From contig NZ_JBBWVE010000003.1 of NCBI RefSeq assembly GCF_041903755.1, forward strand, positions 124,001 through 188,000: a stretch of DNA of 64,000 nt. The letters are read 5' to 3'. The notes beneath the pieces are model-generated. The model saw only the letters and a program-made list of their open reading frames with translations, was not told the origin of the DNA and made no database searches. Every line of letters starts with the position of its first letter. Position 1 is the first letter of the stretch. Shown in pieces: positions 53,192 through 62,368 of the stretch. The translations under genes were made by a program, and so were the position numbers. This DNA comes from Thiocapsa roseilacustris (GTDB lineage Bacteria; Pseudomonadota; Gammaproteobacteria; Chromatiales; Chromatiaceae).

Positions 53192-54491
53192 CAGCCACGC
53201 GGTCGGTGCGCCGCCGAAACGCATCATCGACGTCGTGAATGCGAGCCTGAAGCGGCGCTATGCCCAGGAGCGGCGATTCCGGCTGTTCGGTCTCGTCGCG
53301 GTGATCCTGGGGCTGAGCTTCGTGGGCTTGCTGTTCGCGGACATCATCGCGAAAGGACACACGGCCTTTGTCCAGACCTACATCCAGCTCCCGGTGACCT
53401 TCGACGCGGAGACCCTCGATCCCACGGGCACGCGCGACCCAGAGACCCTGGCAGGCGCCAATTACCAGTCCGTCATTCGGGATGCGCTGCGCAGCGAGTT
53501 CCCGGATGTGACCGATCGGCGCGCGACCCGAGCGCTTGGGCACATGATCAGCGTCGGGGCGCCCTCGCATCTACGAGACATGGTCTTGTCGAATCCGGAT
53601 CTGGTCGGCACCACCCGAGAGGTCTGGCTGCTTGCCGATGACGACATCGACATGCTGATCAAGGGGCACATCGATCGTGACCTTCCCGAGAGCGAGCGCC
53701 GCGTGAAGGATCAGACGGTCGGATGGGTCGAGCAGCTCGAGGCTCAGGGACGCATCGAGAAACGCTTCAATACCATCTTCTTCACGACCGGGACCTCGCG
53801 CGAGCCCGAGCTGGCGGGCATCGCAGGGGCCCTGATGGGTTCCTTCTACACCCTGGTCTTGACCCTCCTCATCTCCTTCCCGATCGGTGTCGGGGCAGCC
53901 CTCTATCTTGAGGAGTTTGCGCCCAAGAATCGCTGGACCGATCTGATCGAGGTCAACATCAACAACCTGGCGGCGGTCCCCTCGATCGTCTTCGGGCTGC
54001 TCGGGCTCGCCGTCTTCATCGCCATCTTCGGCGTGCCGCGCTCGACACCCTTGGTCGCGGCGCTCGTACTGTCGCTGATGACCCTTCCGACCATCATCAT
54101 CGCCAGCCGGGCGGCACTCAAGTCGGTTCCTCCCTCGATCCGGGAGGCGGCCTTGGGGGTCGGGGCCTCGCCGTTGCAGACGCAGATGCATCATGTGGTG
54201 CCGCTGGCGATGCCCGGCATGCTGACCGGCACCATCATCGGGATGGCTCAGGCGCTGGGCGAAACGGCGCCGCTGCTGATGATCGGCATGATTGCCTTCA
54301 TCGTGGACATTCCGAGCGGATTCACCTCGCCGACCACGGTCCTGCCGGTTCAGATCTTCCTATGGGCGGACAGTCCGGAACGCGCCTTCGTCGAGCGCAC
54401 CTCGGCGGCGATCATGGTGCTGCTTGCCTTCCTGATCCTGATGAACCTGGGCGCTGTCTTGCTGCGGCGCCGGTTCGAGCGGCGCTGGTGA
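53184..54491 (+). CDS. pstA: phosphate ABC transporter permease PstA
   Basis: The 435-residue permease has one N-terminal span, a 150-residue periplasmic loop with DUF3333-like sequence (about 40-200), and the six-span MetI-like domain. The EAA loop is PPSIREAALGVGASPLQTQ. It pairs with PstC to form the channel. It starts within the pstC gene and is followed by pstB after 65 bases. Confidence 0.93.
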   Translation: MSNSHAVGAPPKRIIDVVNASLKRRYAQERRFRLFGLVAVILGLSFVGLLFADIIAKGHTAFVQTYIQLPVTFDAETLDPTGTRDPETLAGANYQSVIRDALRSEFPDVTDRRATRALGHMISVGAPSHLRDMVLSNPDLVGTTREVWLLADDDIDMLIKGHIDRDLPESERRVKDQTVGWVEQLEAQGRIEKRFNTIFFTTGTSREPELAGIAGALMGSFYTLVLTLLISFPIGVGAALYLEEFAPKNRWTDLIEVNINNLAAVPSIVFGLLGLAVFIAIFGVPRSTPLVAALVLSLMTLPTIIIASRAALKSVPPSIREAALGVGASPLQTQMHHVVPLAMPGMLTGTIIGMAQALGETAPLLMIGMIAFIVDIPSGFTSPTTVLPVQIFLWADSPERAFVERTSAAIMVLLAFLILMNLGAVLLRRRFERRW

Positions 54492-54556
54492 GCGCGTTTC
54501 CGAACATTATTTGATCCCACCGTCCATGGGCGTTGGGGATACACTTGAGGTCAGTC

Positions 54557-55432
54557 ATGAGCACCACGGTTGATGACACGGTTGATGAGATGGGTCGACG
54601 CACCGGCGCAATGAGCTCCGCGGAGTTGGCCGGGAATCGTGAGTCACGTGAGACGGTCGGCGATGTCACGGTTGCGAACCCGCGCATGGTTTGCCGCGAC
54701 GTCGATGTCTGGTACGGCGACAAACAAGCCATCAAAGGCGTAAGCCTGGATATCGGCAAGAACGAGGTCGTTTCCATGATCGGTCCGTCGGGCTGCGGGA
54801 AATCGACCTTCCTGCGCTGCCTGAATCGGATGAACGACACCATTGACGGCTGTCGCGTCACCGGGTCCATCGAGCTCGATGGTCAGGACATCTACGACAA
54901 GGGGCTCGACCCGGTGCCGCTGCGCGCGCAGGTCGGGATGGTGTTCCAGAAGCCCAACCCCTTCCCCAAGTCGATCTACGAGAACGTCGCCTACGGGCCT
55001 CGGATCCACGGTCTCACCAATTCCAAAGCGGAGCTTGACGCATTGGTCGAGGAGAGCCTGCAAAAGGCCGGCCTCTGGAACGAGGTGAAAGACCGACTCG
55101 ACGAGCCCGGCACGGGTTTGTCGGGAGGTCAGCAGCAACGTCTCTGCATTGCCAGAACCATCGCGGTCTCCCCCGAGGTGATCCTGATGGACGAGCCTTG
55201 CTCGGCGCTGGATCCGATTGCGACCGCCATCATCGAGGAGCTGATCGACGAGCTGCGGGCCAACTACAGCATCGCCATCGTCACCCACTCGATGCAGCAG
55301 GCCGCGCGCGTCTCGCAACGCACCGCTTATTTCCATCTCGGGGACCTGATCGAGGTCGGCGAGACGAATCAGGTCTTCACCAACCCCAAGCACAGGTTGA
55401 CCGAGGACTATATTACCGGTCGGTTCGGCTGA
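54557..55432 (+). CDS. pstB: phosphate ABC transporter ATP-binding protein PstB
   Basis: The 291-residue ATPase drives phosphate import. Walker A is GPSGCGKST, the signature is LSGGQQQRLCIART, Walker B is VILMDEPCSALD, and the H-loop is VTHSMQQA. A 45-residue N-terminal extension is present. I chose the ATG at 54557 with GAGG 6 bases upstream over 54533. The stop overlaps the phoU start (TGATG). Confidence 0.96.
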   Translation: MSTTVDDTVDEMGRRTGAMSSAELAGNRESRETVGDVTVANPRMVCRDVDVWYGDKQAIKGVSLDIGKNEVVSMIGPSGCGKSTFLRCLNRMNDTIDGCRVTGSIELDGQDIYDKGLDPVPLRAQVGMVFQKPNPFPKSIYENVAYGPRIHGLTNSKAELDALVEESLQKAGLWNEVKDRLDEPGTGLSGGQQQRLCIARTIAVSPEVILMDEPCSALDPIATAIIEELIDELRANYSIAIVTHSMQQAARVSQRTAYFHLGDLIEVGETNQVFTNPKHRLTEDYITGRFG

Positions 55433-56202
55433 TGGTCGGGGACAACAAGGCCGCGCGTGCAGGCGACATCGCGGGCGGTCACACGGTCCGCCGTTACGAC
55501 CAAGAGCTCGCGAAGTTGCGTGGGATCATCCTCGACATGGGGCAACGGGTGATCGAGCAGACCCAAGCCGCCGTCGCCGCTGTGCTCGACGGCGAGGAGA
55601 CCCAGGCCTACCGTGTGCTCGATCGCGAGCCCCAGATCGACTACCTCTCGCTTGACGCGGACGAGGAGATCTTCCGGGTCATCGCCCGTCGTCAGCCAAC
55701 CGCCGTGGATCTGCGCATCGTGCTCGCGCTCTCCCGGATCGCCGGCGACGTCGAGCGGGCCGGCGACAAGGCGGTGCGCATCGCCCGTCAATCCTTGGCC
55801 CTGCGCGAAAGCGGCATCGGCCAAGGCGGCATCTCGTCCGACGCGCTCAAGGACTTGCTCCGTAAGCTCGACGACCAGGCCTGTTGTATGTTCGAGCGCA
55901 GTATCCAGGCCGTCGCCGGCTTCGACGTGGAGCTTGCGCTCGGTGTCTTCGAAGACGAAGGGCGACTCTTCGACGCCTCCGACGCGGCACGCGACTTGCT
56001 GGGCCAAGAGGACCTTGCCGGATTTACACCGCGCCAGATCGTCTGTCTCTTGACCAGCACGCATGCCCTGGAGCGCATCGGCAACCACGCCTCCAACATC
56101 GCCGAGCAGGTCATCTACGTGGCCGTCGGCAAGGACATCCGCTACCGCAATCGGGAGATCCTGATCGAGACCCTGCGCCGCGACCCCAAATCCTCCGCTT
56201 GA
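55432..56202 (+). CDS. phoU: phosphate signalling protein PhoU
   Basis: The 256-residue all-helical protein has two PhoU repeats (LRGIILDMGQRVIEQTQAA and LKDLLRKLDDQACCMFERS), each with metal-binding E/DxxxD positions (VERAGDKAV, LERIGNHASN). PhoU keeps PhoR silent when Pst imports enough phosphate. It is the last gene of pstS-pstCAB-phoU; no phoB or phoR follows. Confidence 0.95.
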   Translation: MVGDNKAARAGDIAGGHTVRRYDQELAKLRGIILDMGQRVIEQTQAAVAAVLDGEETQAYRVLDREPQIDYLSLDADEEIFRVIARRQPTAVDLRIVLALSRIAGDVERAGDKAVRIARQSLALRESGIGQGGISSDALKDLLRKLDDQACCMFERSIQAVAGFDVELALGVFEDEGRLFDASDAARDLLGQEDLAGFTPRQIVCLLTSTHALERIGNHASNIAEQVIYVAVGKDIRYRNREILIETLRRDPKSSA

Positions 56203-56460
56203 TCGATTCGCTCGCCCGCATCAGTTACCGGACGCAAGTGCCGGCGCTTTCCATATACTGAGACTGTTCGCCTGCGGCCGGTACGGCCGGCAGACTGTGC
56301 ATCCGGCGCGGTAGCTGTCCAGTCGGGCGGTTGGCGCCTTCACGCGGGACGACACGCTATCCCGACGCGACGGACCCCCGTGCCGCTTTGATTCGGCGCT
56401 TTCCGCGCCGGATGTCTGATGATCGGGAGCGGGCTCGCCCGCTCCGATGTGGGTCCGCCC

Positions 56461-58257
56461 TCAGCGCCGAGTTGTGGCCACGAATCGTTCGAGATCGTCG
56501 GCCAGATCTGGGCTTGCCGAGTCTTGCAGTGCTGTCGCGAAGCCGATCATGGCGCCCTGCTCACGCCGATTCAGTACCAAATCGCCTCCGACGACGGCGG
56601 TTTCCAGGGCCGGGCGTAGGTCTTGAAGCAAAGCCAAGGCATCAGCGCGCAATCGCCGATCGCCCGCGAGGATCCGCGTCACCTCGGCGGCATGGCGATA
56701 ATAGCGCTCGCGCATCCAGGCGCCGTCCGACAGTGTGGGCAGGACATGGTCGCGCACGCCGCGTAGGAGGCCCAGCCAAGTCGAGGCGCCCGAGTGATCG
56801 GCGACAAGCACCTCGGATGGACAGGGATCGGGGTCGCTGCCCGGATCCAGCCATTCCGCGACTTGGGAAAAGTAGTTGGCGAAGGCCCCATCGACCGTTG
56901 CGTTGCTCGCGGAATCACAGACATCGCCCAGGTTAGTTCCACATTTCCCGAAGAGTTGACCGACGACCTGTCCCTGCTGATTCATCACGGGCGAACCGCT
57001 ACTTCCCCCCTCGGCTGCCCCGACTTGATCGCGGCTGTAGATGAAGGCGCCGCGCGGGAGTCCGCGGCAGGTGCCGGCGGTTGTGCTGACAGCATGGGTC
57101 GAGTATGCCTGAGGCGATCCCTTCGGATGACTCAGTCGATAGAGGGCCGACTCCGAGGTATTCGCAACGGGGCTGGTCGACCAGCCTAGGAAGGCCGCGC
57201 CCGCGAGGGGATCTTGATTCAAACGAAGCAGTGTGTGATCGTCTGTCGTCGAGGTGTGCAGGAGGGTTGCGCCAAGCGTCGTCGGGGTGTTGGGCCACAC
57301 GCAGGCGCCGCCGCAGGCGGCGGTTTGGTAATTGAAACGGGTCTCGACGGTCGAGGCAACAGCCTGAGTGGAAATACAATGGTTCGCGGTCAGAAAATAG
57401 GGAATCTGGTTCGATGTATCCGTATCGTTTAAGAGCCCGCCCGTGCAGATATAGCCGCTTCCACCTTGGATGAAGAGCATGTTGGCGATGGCCTTACGCG
57501 CAACATCGATCATGGCCCAATCGCTCGTGTCGTAGCAGGAACCGTCTTGGACGCAGCTTGCGTTGATCGGGCAAAATGCCAGCGCTTGGGTATCGATCAG
57601 CAGGGCCTCCGCGATGCGAAACCGGATCGACCGGATGCCCGCATCCCGGGCTCGTGGGGCTTCAATCTGTAGAAAGATCGCGTCGCCGTCGATCGAGTGC
57701 GTCCAGAGCGACTCGGCCACGCCCTAGTAGGGTCCACGCACGTCGCCGTTCGCGTTGTAGAGTGTGAGGCTGACCCCCGCCGGAAGACGCAGATTCTCGA
57801 GATGCAGGCGCGCGCCGCCGGAATCGCCGGTATCGAGACGCATTGCCCACACCAGGCCGCCGGCTTCCGTGCGTCTGACAAATCCGCCCGAGAAAGGATT
57901 GACGTCGTCGGTCAGAGCCGCCGCGTGCAGGGCGCCGAAGCCAACCTCAAGGGCGACGGGTCGCACGACCCCTACCTGATATGGCTTGCCGGGGCCGCCC
58001 TCGGCATTGGACCTGACGATCTGCCGGCGGTCATCTGCCGTCAGTTCCAAAATCACGCCGGGCGTGTGCGGCAGGTCGCCGATGGATGCACGCAGGGCCT
58101 TGAAGCGAGCCGCTTGGTCCTGTCTCCAAGTATCCAGATCCTGGCCCCCCGACTTGAATTCCGGATCGACCGCGACGTCGGCCGCCGCCAACGAAGCGCC
58201 GACGAGTAAGCCCAAGGCCAGGAAACCAACCAGTAGGTTGAAACGAGAAATGCTCAT
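56461..58257 (-). pseudogene. secreted trypsin-like serine protease, interrupted by an in-frame TAG
   Basis: A signal peptide (NLLVGFLALGLLVGASLAAA) and an N-terminal domain end at TAG (57724-57726, codon 178). The same frame resumes immediately and continues for 420 codons without a stop. Read through, the 598 residues form one trypsin-like protease: His in LTANHC (about 293), Asp in STTDDHTLLRL (about 340), Ser in EGGSSGSPVM (about 420), plus paired cysteines and a helical C-terminal tail. The junction GPY-stop-GVAESLWTH matches what one C-to-T change in a CAG codon would give. Either it is a recent nonsense mutant, or the TAG is read through. Confidence 0.8.
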
Positions 58258-59238
58258 GCGATTCGGGACCTCTCGGTGCGTTGGGATGAAGGACGACTCC
58301 GCGCGCGCAGTCGGTCCCTTTAGGCACTCGGCGGGTCGGCTCCCCTATCACTTCGGCAGCTTTTCAAGCTGCCGGGATAGCCTTCGCAGAGCTGTACCGT
58401 CTTGCTGCGGCGCGGACATCCATCCTGACTCCGGGGAACACTGCCGCCACGCAGGTGGAAGTTTATAACGCGTACACCGTGCTTTCGCAAACGCGTGCGC
58501 GCGGCGTATCTTCGTCCGCAACCTAAAGATCGGAGGGCGAGCGAAGCCGTGGTGCCGGAAGACTCGCCCGCTGCCCTTGAGCAAAGGAATCCGGGCTATG
58601 TTGCCAAGTGTTCATAGCGGGCGTCATCGTCGTCGAGGCGGAACGATAAGGTGACGACGGGGCAGCGGCGATGACGAAGTCTGGGCTCGCCCGGCCTTTA
58701 TTGGTTCCCGCCGGCGCGGCAGTATTCCACGGTGAGGCCCGGCGACGACGCCTTCGGGTCGGTGTCCTCGCTACCGCAGCCCACGGCTGGCACCATCGAC
58801 GCCGCCGGCGTGGATGACGAGTGCGTTCATCTCTCGTTCAGCTCACCTTCGCTAGGATTGTGTCCAGGATCGATCAAGGCGAAGGACGAGACAGCCGGTC
58901 CGAGTCCAACGATCCCCGGTGTGAGCAGGAAATCAGCGGTCGAGCCGAGCTCCTCGAACGCTCACAGGCAGTGCCGTCCCTGGTCCAAGGCGGGTCATCC
59001 TGACCCTAGAGAGAAAAACCATTAGCGAAATCGCTCTGTTCGCCAGCGTACGGAACTTGCGCAAACTTCCGCCTATTCTGGCATCTGGAAGCGATGAGTC
59101 AGGTCGGCACGACAGTCACGGACGTCAAGCAGACGTCACCTTCCCTGTACCCAGTGCAGAACGACTGAGGATACGCAAATGAGCAATCAACGACACATGA
59201 TGAGACACCTTCCTTCTTGTTGCGGTACGGAGAGTCCC
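58258..59238. other. 981-base spacer between the protease and the GPGGR-repeat gene
   Basis: I find no convincing gene. It contains a bulged hairpin at 58345-58380 in the leader of the protease gene. A 97-codon frame at 58732-59025 has no ribosome-binding site or family resemblance. The last 100 bases should hold the promoter of the repeat-protein gene. Confidence 0.5.
58345..58380 (-). promoter_or_regulatory. structured element in the 5' leader of the protease gene
   Basis: A perfect 9-bp stem CGGCAGCTT/AAGCTGCCG with a 3-base loop is enclosed by an outer CTATC/GATAG stem. It lies about 90-120 bases upstream of the protease start. It matches no riboswitch I recognise, and no T-run follows on the minus strand. 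Confidence 0.4.
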
Positions 59239-59856
59239 ATGAGTAAATCCAGCAAGCTTACCCGCGCGATCGTCGGCGCCATCGCATTGGTCGCCCTGAG
59301 CACCAACGTCCAGGCGGATCGGGACGGCAGTGGAACCTGGTCGACCGATCGAGGCGCTTCCGGAACCTACTCGGGCCAGTCGGAGCGCTCCGGCAACAGC
59401 ATCAGACGTAATCAATCCGTTACCACTGAGGGTGGCAGAACCTTCTCGCGCTCAAGTGAAACCGAGCTCGACCGCCAGACCGGCGAGGTGAAGAGCACGG
59501 TGACCGGCCCCGACGGACGGACGCGGACCTCGACCGGCACCATTGATCGAGAGGAAGGGACACTGAATCGAACCATCACGGGTCAAGGTGGCCGTTCAGT
59601 CAATGCTACGACATCCGTCGACCGGGATAACAAGTCGATCGGAACCACCTATAGTACCGAGAGCGGTAAATCGGTTTCGACAGACACAAGCCGCAACGAG
59701 GGTGGCGGTCGGTCCACCACGGTGACCGGTCCCGGTGGCAATCAGCGGACGATCCAGAGCACGGGAAGCTTCGATCAGGACGCTGGCACCGCGACCCGCA
59801 CCATAACCGGTCCAGGCGGCCGCAGCGGCTCGGTGACGATCAACCCCGACAACTGA
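59239..59856 (+). CDS. secreted GPGGR-repeat protein
   Basis: The 205-residue protein has a signal peptide (RAIVGAIALVALSTNVQA) and a mature part made almost wholly of Ser/Thr/Gly-rich repeats. Four units carry TVTGPDGR, TITGQGGR, TVTGPGGN and TITGPGGR, each followed by a polar stretch ending in DR, DQ or DN. No Cys and few hydrophobics are present, so it is likely an extended or beta-rich surface or matrix protein. I do not recognise a named family. ATG 59239 gives a normal signal peptide and has GGAGAG upstream, better than 59179. A strong terminator follows. Confidence 0.78.
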   Translation: MSKSSKLTRAIVGAIALVALSTNVQADRDGSGTWSTDRGASGTYSGQSERSGNSIRRNQSVTTEGGRTFSRSSETELDRQTGEVKSTVTGPDGRTRTSTGTIDREEGTLNRTITGQGGRSVNATTSVDRDNKSIGTTYSTESGKSVSTDTSRNEGGGRSTTVTGPGGNQRTIQSTGSFDQDAGTATRTITGPGGRSGSVTINPDN

Positions 59857-59914
59857 TAAAGTGAAGGTGGTATTGGTGTCGATCAAAGACTTGGCTTAGG
59901 TTGACGTCAATCAT

Positions 59915-59949
59915 CCCGGCCCCCGGAGCTCTCGTCGGGGGCCGGGTTT
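59915..59949 (+). terminator. intrinsic terminator after the GPGGR-repeat gene
   Basis: An 11-bp perfect stem CCCGGCCCCCG/CGGGGGCCGGG with a 10-base loop is followed by TTT. Confidence 0.83.
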
Positions 59950-60091
59950 CTAGCGTTATAGCCGAGCGGGCGGACAGCACCGATGATCCGAAGGACGACC
60001 GGCTGCGTTCAAATGGAATCTCCTTGCGGCTATTGCAGGCGGCGAGCTGAGCCCCCGCTGTTTTCCCGGATATGCTCGGAGGAAAAACTCC

Positions 60092-60916
60092 ATGCATGGC
60101 TTCTGCTACTTTCTGTTCATCCTGGGGCTGTCCATCCTTGGCCCCGATGTCGCTGCAAATGAGCCGAACCCTGTCGATATCGCGCGTGGATCCCGTCTGA
60201 CTCAATCGGGCGATCGAATCGATTATCTGCTCGTCACTCCGAACGCGGACGGGCAACCGGTGAGTCTGCCCCTACCCGCGCTCGTCCTCACGCACGGCTT
60301 CGCGCGCGATTACGGGCGTCATCTCGACTCGGCGATCGCCTATGCCTCTGCGGGGATCATCATCTTGGTACCCAATCTCGTCGCGTCGGATGAGCGCCCC
60401 ATCGTGGGACGCCGCGAGGTCGAGAACACGGCCGATCATGTACGCTGGCTTATCGCTCGGGCCGAGGATCCCGCCGATGCTTTGTACGGGATACTGGATC
60501 CGGACCGCATCGCGTTGGCCGGTCACAGCGCGGGAGGCGCCATCAGTTTCGAGGCAACCATCACGCTTCAGAGCTCAGGCATCTTCCCGGCCGCACTCGT
60601 CATGCTCGATGCGGTGCCCTATCCGCGCACACTTCGCGCGGCCGCACGCCTAAGGCCGCTGCCACTTTTGAGTCTGCGTTCGGAACCGAGCGGCTGCAAC
60701 GCGAATGGATCGGTCGCGCAACTGGAATCCGTTCTCAACTTTTCGATCGAATCGGTCCTGATCAGCGCAGCGACCCATTGCGACCCGGAATCGCCGACTG
60801 ACGTGGTTTGCGAGCTCGCCTGCGGGGGTGGCTCCGAGCCCGCCCGCGCCACCTATCGCGAGCAAACCGAAACCTTCCTCCGCGACAGCTTCGGGCTCAG
60901 TCCACGGGATGATTGA
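60092..60916 (+). CDS. secreted alpha/beta hydrolase
   Basis: The 274-residue protein has a signal peptide (YFLFILGLSILGPDVAA) and an alpha/beta hydrolase fold: LTHGFARDYG (oxyanion region), AGHSAGGAIS (nucleophile Ser near 146), a later Asp in VMLDAVP and a His in AATHCDPESP. The order fits a chlorophyllase/PET-hydrolase-like lipase group, but the substrate is unknown. The C-terminal cysteines (CELACGGGS) may form a disulfide. The 3' end overlaps the convergent next gene by 20 bases. Confidence 0.83.
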   Translation: MHGFCYFLFILGLSILGPDVAANEPNPVDIARGSRLTQSGDRIDYLLVTPNADGQPVSLPLPALVLTHGFARDYGRHLDSAIAYASAGIIILVPNLVASDERPIVGRREVENTADHVRWLIARAEDPADALYGILDPDRIALAGHSAGGAISFEATITLQSSGIFPAALVMLDAVPYPRTLRAAARLRPLPLLSLRSEPSGCNANGSVAQLESVLNFSIESVLISAATHCDPESPTDVVCELACGGGSEPARATYREQTETFLRDSFGLSPRDD

Positions 60917-61820
60917 GGCGAAGATGGCCGGTCATGAGCTCGTCGAAACGTGCCTGAGCCTCGTCGTTCACGAGCGCCCCTCCGGGCGAGATCTGAATCA
61001 GATTTGCCGAGGGATTCAACGCGAGAAAGACCTCGCCTTCGCTTGGCGGGGTGAAGGCATTCTCGACGCCCCAGATCAGGAGGGCGGGAGCTTGCAGGTC
61101 GGCGAATTCATCGCGCACGTCGAGCCCGAGATTGCTTGTCAGGAAGGAGGCGGCGGCATAGATCGAATCCGGGTTTCGTGTGTATTGCAGGTAGTCGTCG
61201 ATCGTCTCGGTATCGCAAAACGACGGATCAACATAGAGGGAGGTGCGGCAGAAGGACCGGATGGAAAGCCTGGAGCCTAAGGCTGCGTAGGCGGTTTGTC
61301 CTGCTTTCCCGGAGACGACACGCTCCCAGAGAGCTTCGGTGAACGGGCCCGGCTCGGTCGTGAAGCTCTCCGCTCCGACGGGTGCATTCAGCACCAGTGC
61401 CGTGACTTGCTCGGGGTAGTCGGCCGCCACGGCGATCGCGTAGGTCCCGCCCAGAGAATGTCCCACGAGTGCCGCGGGCTCGACTACGACCTCCGTCAGG
61501 AAGGCGCCGAGCATGTCGACATAGTTGGCGCCGGTGAAGCGGCGCTGGGGTCCGATCGACCGTCCCCAGCCGGTCAGGTCGATCGAATAGACGCGATAGC
61601 CTGATTGGACGAGCGCGTCGATCTGATAGCGTGTCTGTGCGGAGGAGGCGCCTGCGCCGATCCCGTGGATTTGGACCACGGGCGGACCGGCGCCATCGAC
61701 GCGATAGGCGACCGCTTCGGTCTCGAAATCCCAGGACTTCCACTCGGCGTCTCCGGCTGGAAGGACGCCGGCCCAGGGCCCCAAAATTATTATCATCAGA
61801 AGTTTCTGAAGCGTTTTCAT
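60897..61820 (-). CDS. secreted alpha/beta hydrolase with altered catalytic triad
   Basis: The 307-residue protein has a signal peptide (KLLMIIILGPWAGVLPAG) and an alpha/beta hydrolase fold with QIHGIGAGASS, ALVGHSLGGTYA (Ser near 119) and LLIWGVENAFTPP. The usual acid of WGxxDxxxP is Asn, and the usual His after the last strand reads SPGGALVNDEA, with no His at the expected place. Only the nucleophile remains visible. It may be a pseudoenzyme, or the acid and base may sit elsewhere. It converges on the previous gene with a 20-base overlap. Confidence 0.83.
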   Translation of the reverse strand: MKTLQKLLMIIILGPWAGVLPAGDAEWKSWDFETEAVAYRVDGAGPPVVQIHGIGAGASSAQTRYQIDALVQSGYRVYSIDLTGWGRSIGPQRRFTGANYVDMLGAFLTEVVVEPAALVGHSLGGTYAIAVAADYPEQVTALVLNAPVGAESFTTEPGPFTEALWERVVSGKAGQTAYAALGSRLSIRSFCRTSLYVDPSFCDTETIDDYLQYTRNPDSIYAAASFLTSNLGLDVRDEFADLQAPALLIWGVENAFTPPSEGEVFLALNPSANLIQISPGGALVNDEAQARFDELMTGHLRLNHPVD

Positions 61821-62368
61821 GTGCTTGACTCCATCGTTGGCAAGCTCTCTAAAACTCGGGCGTCGCCAACGCTGCCGGCGGGCGCTCGTGGATAAGGTCG
61901 AATCATAATGGAACCTTCTCGAGTCGAAAGATACAGTCGCCGAGATGGTCTTGAAACCTGCTACTTGACTTGTGGCGGGTCTTTCTAAAAATTGCGAAGC
62001 TGTTGCGAGCCGGTCTCAAGCGATCTTGGCCTATACTGCAGAATGTGCTGAACACGCTTGCACGATCTTGATTGCCGGTCCATGCTGAGCTTGGGAAACG
62101 TTTGTTCAGGGCGCCAGTCCTGATTTTCCCGAAACGGCAATAAACGGCAGGCCGTCTTTCGGCCGATTTTCGTGAATTGACGGGCGACTTCAGTGGTGTT
62201 GTTGGACCATCGGTGTCCGGAGCCGGGCTAACCGCCTCACCGAGTGGATCGAAGTGACAATCGCAGAGTCTCGCTAGATTGGTTGAATCGAATTATCTGC
62301 GTCCACTCGGCTAACCGTTTTTGCCCATCCGGCGTTTATTCGATTCTTCAGATCGAGGAAATATAACT
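61821..62368. other. 548-base divergent promoter region
   Basis: No gene is evident. The stretch lies between the divergent starts of the hydrolase and the adhesin-like gene and is somewhat AT-richer than its surroundings. A possible -10 (TATACT at 62032-62037) has no clear -35. GAGGAA lies 9 bases upstream of the adhesin ATG. Confidence 0.45.

Noticed and set aside
57724..57726. TAG as a pyrrolysine or selenocysteine-type recoding site
   Set aside because: Nothing in the window suggests a recoding system, TAG is not a selenocysteine codon, and a simple CAG-to-TAG mutation is sufficient.
58732..59025. Small plus-strand gene in the large spacer
   Set aside because: 97 codons with no ribosome-binding site, no hydrophobic or domain pattern, and composition like random frames in GC-rich DNA.
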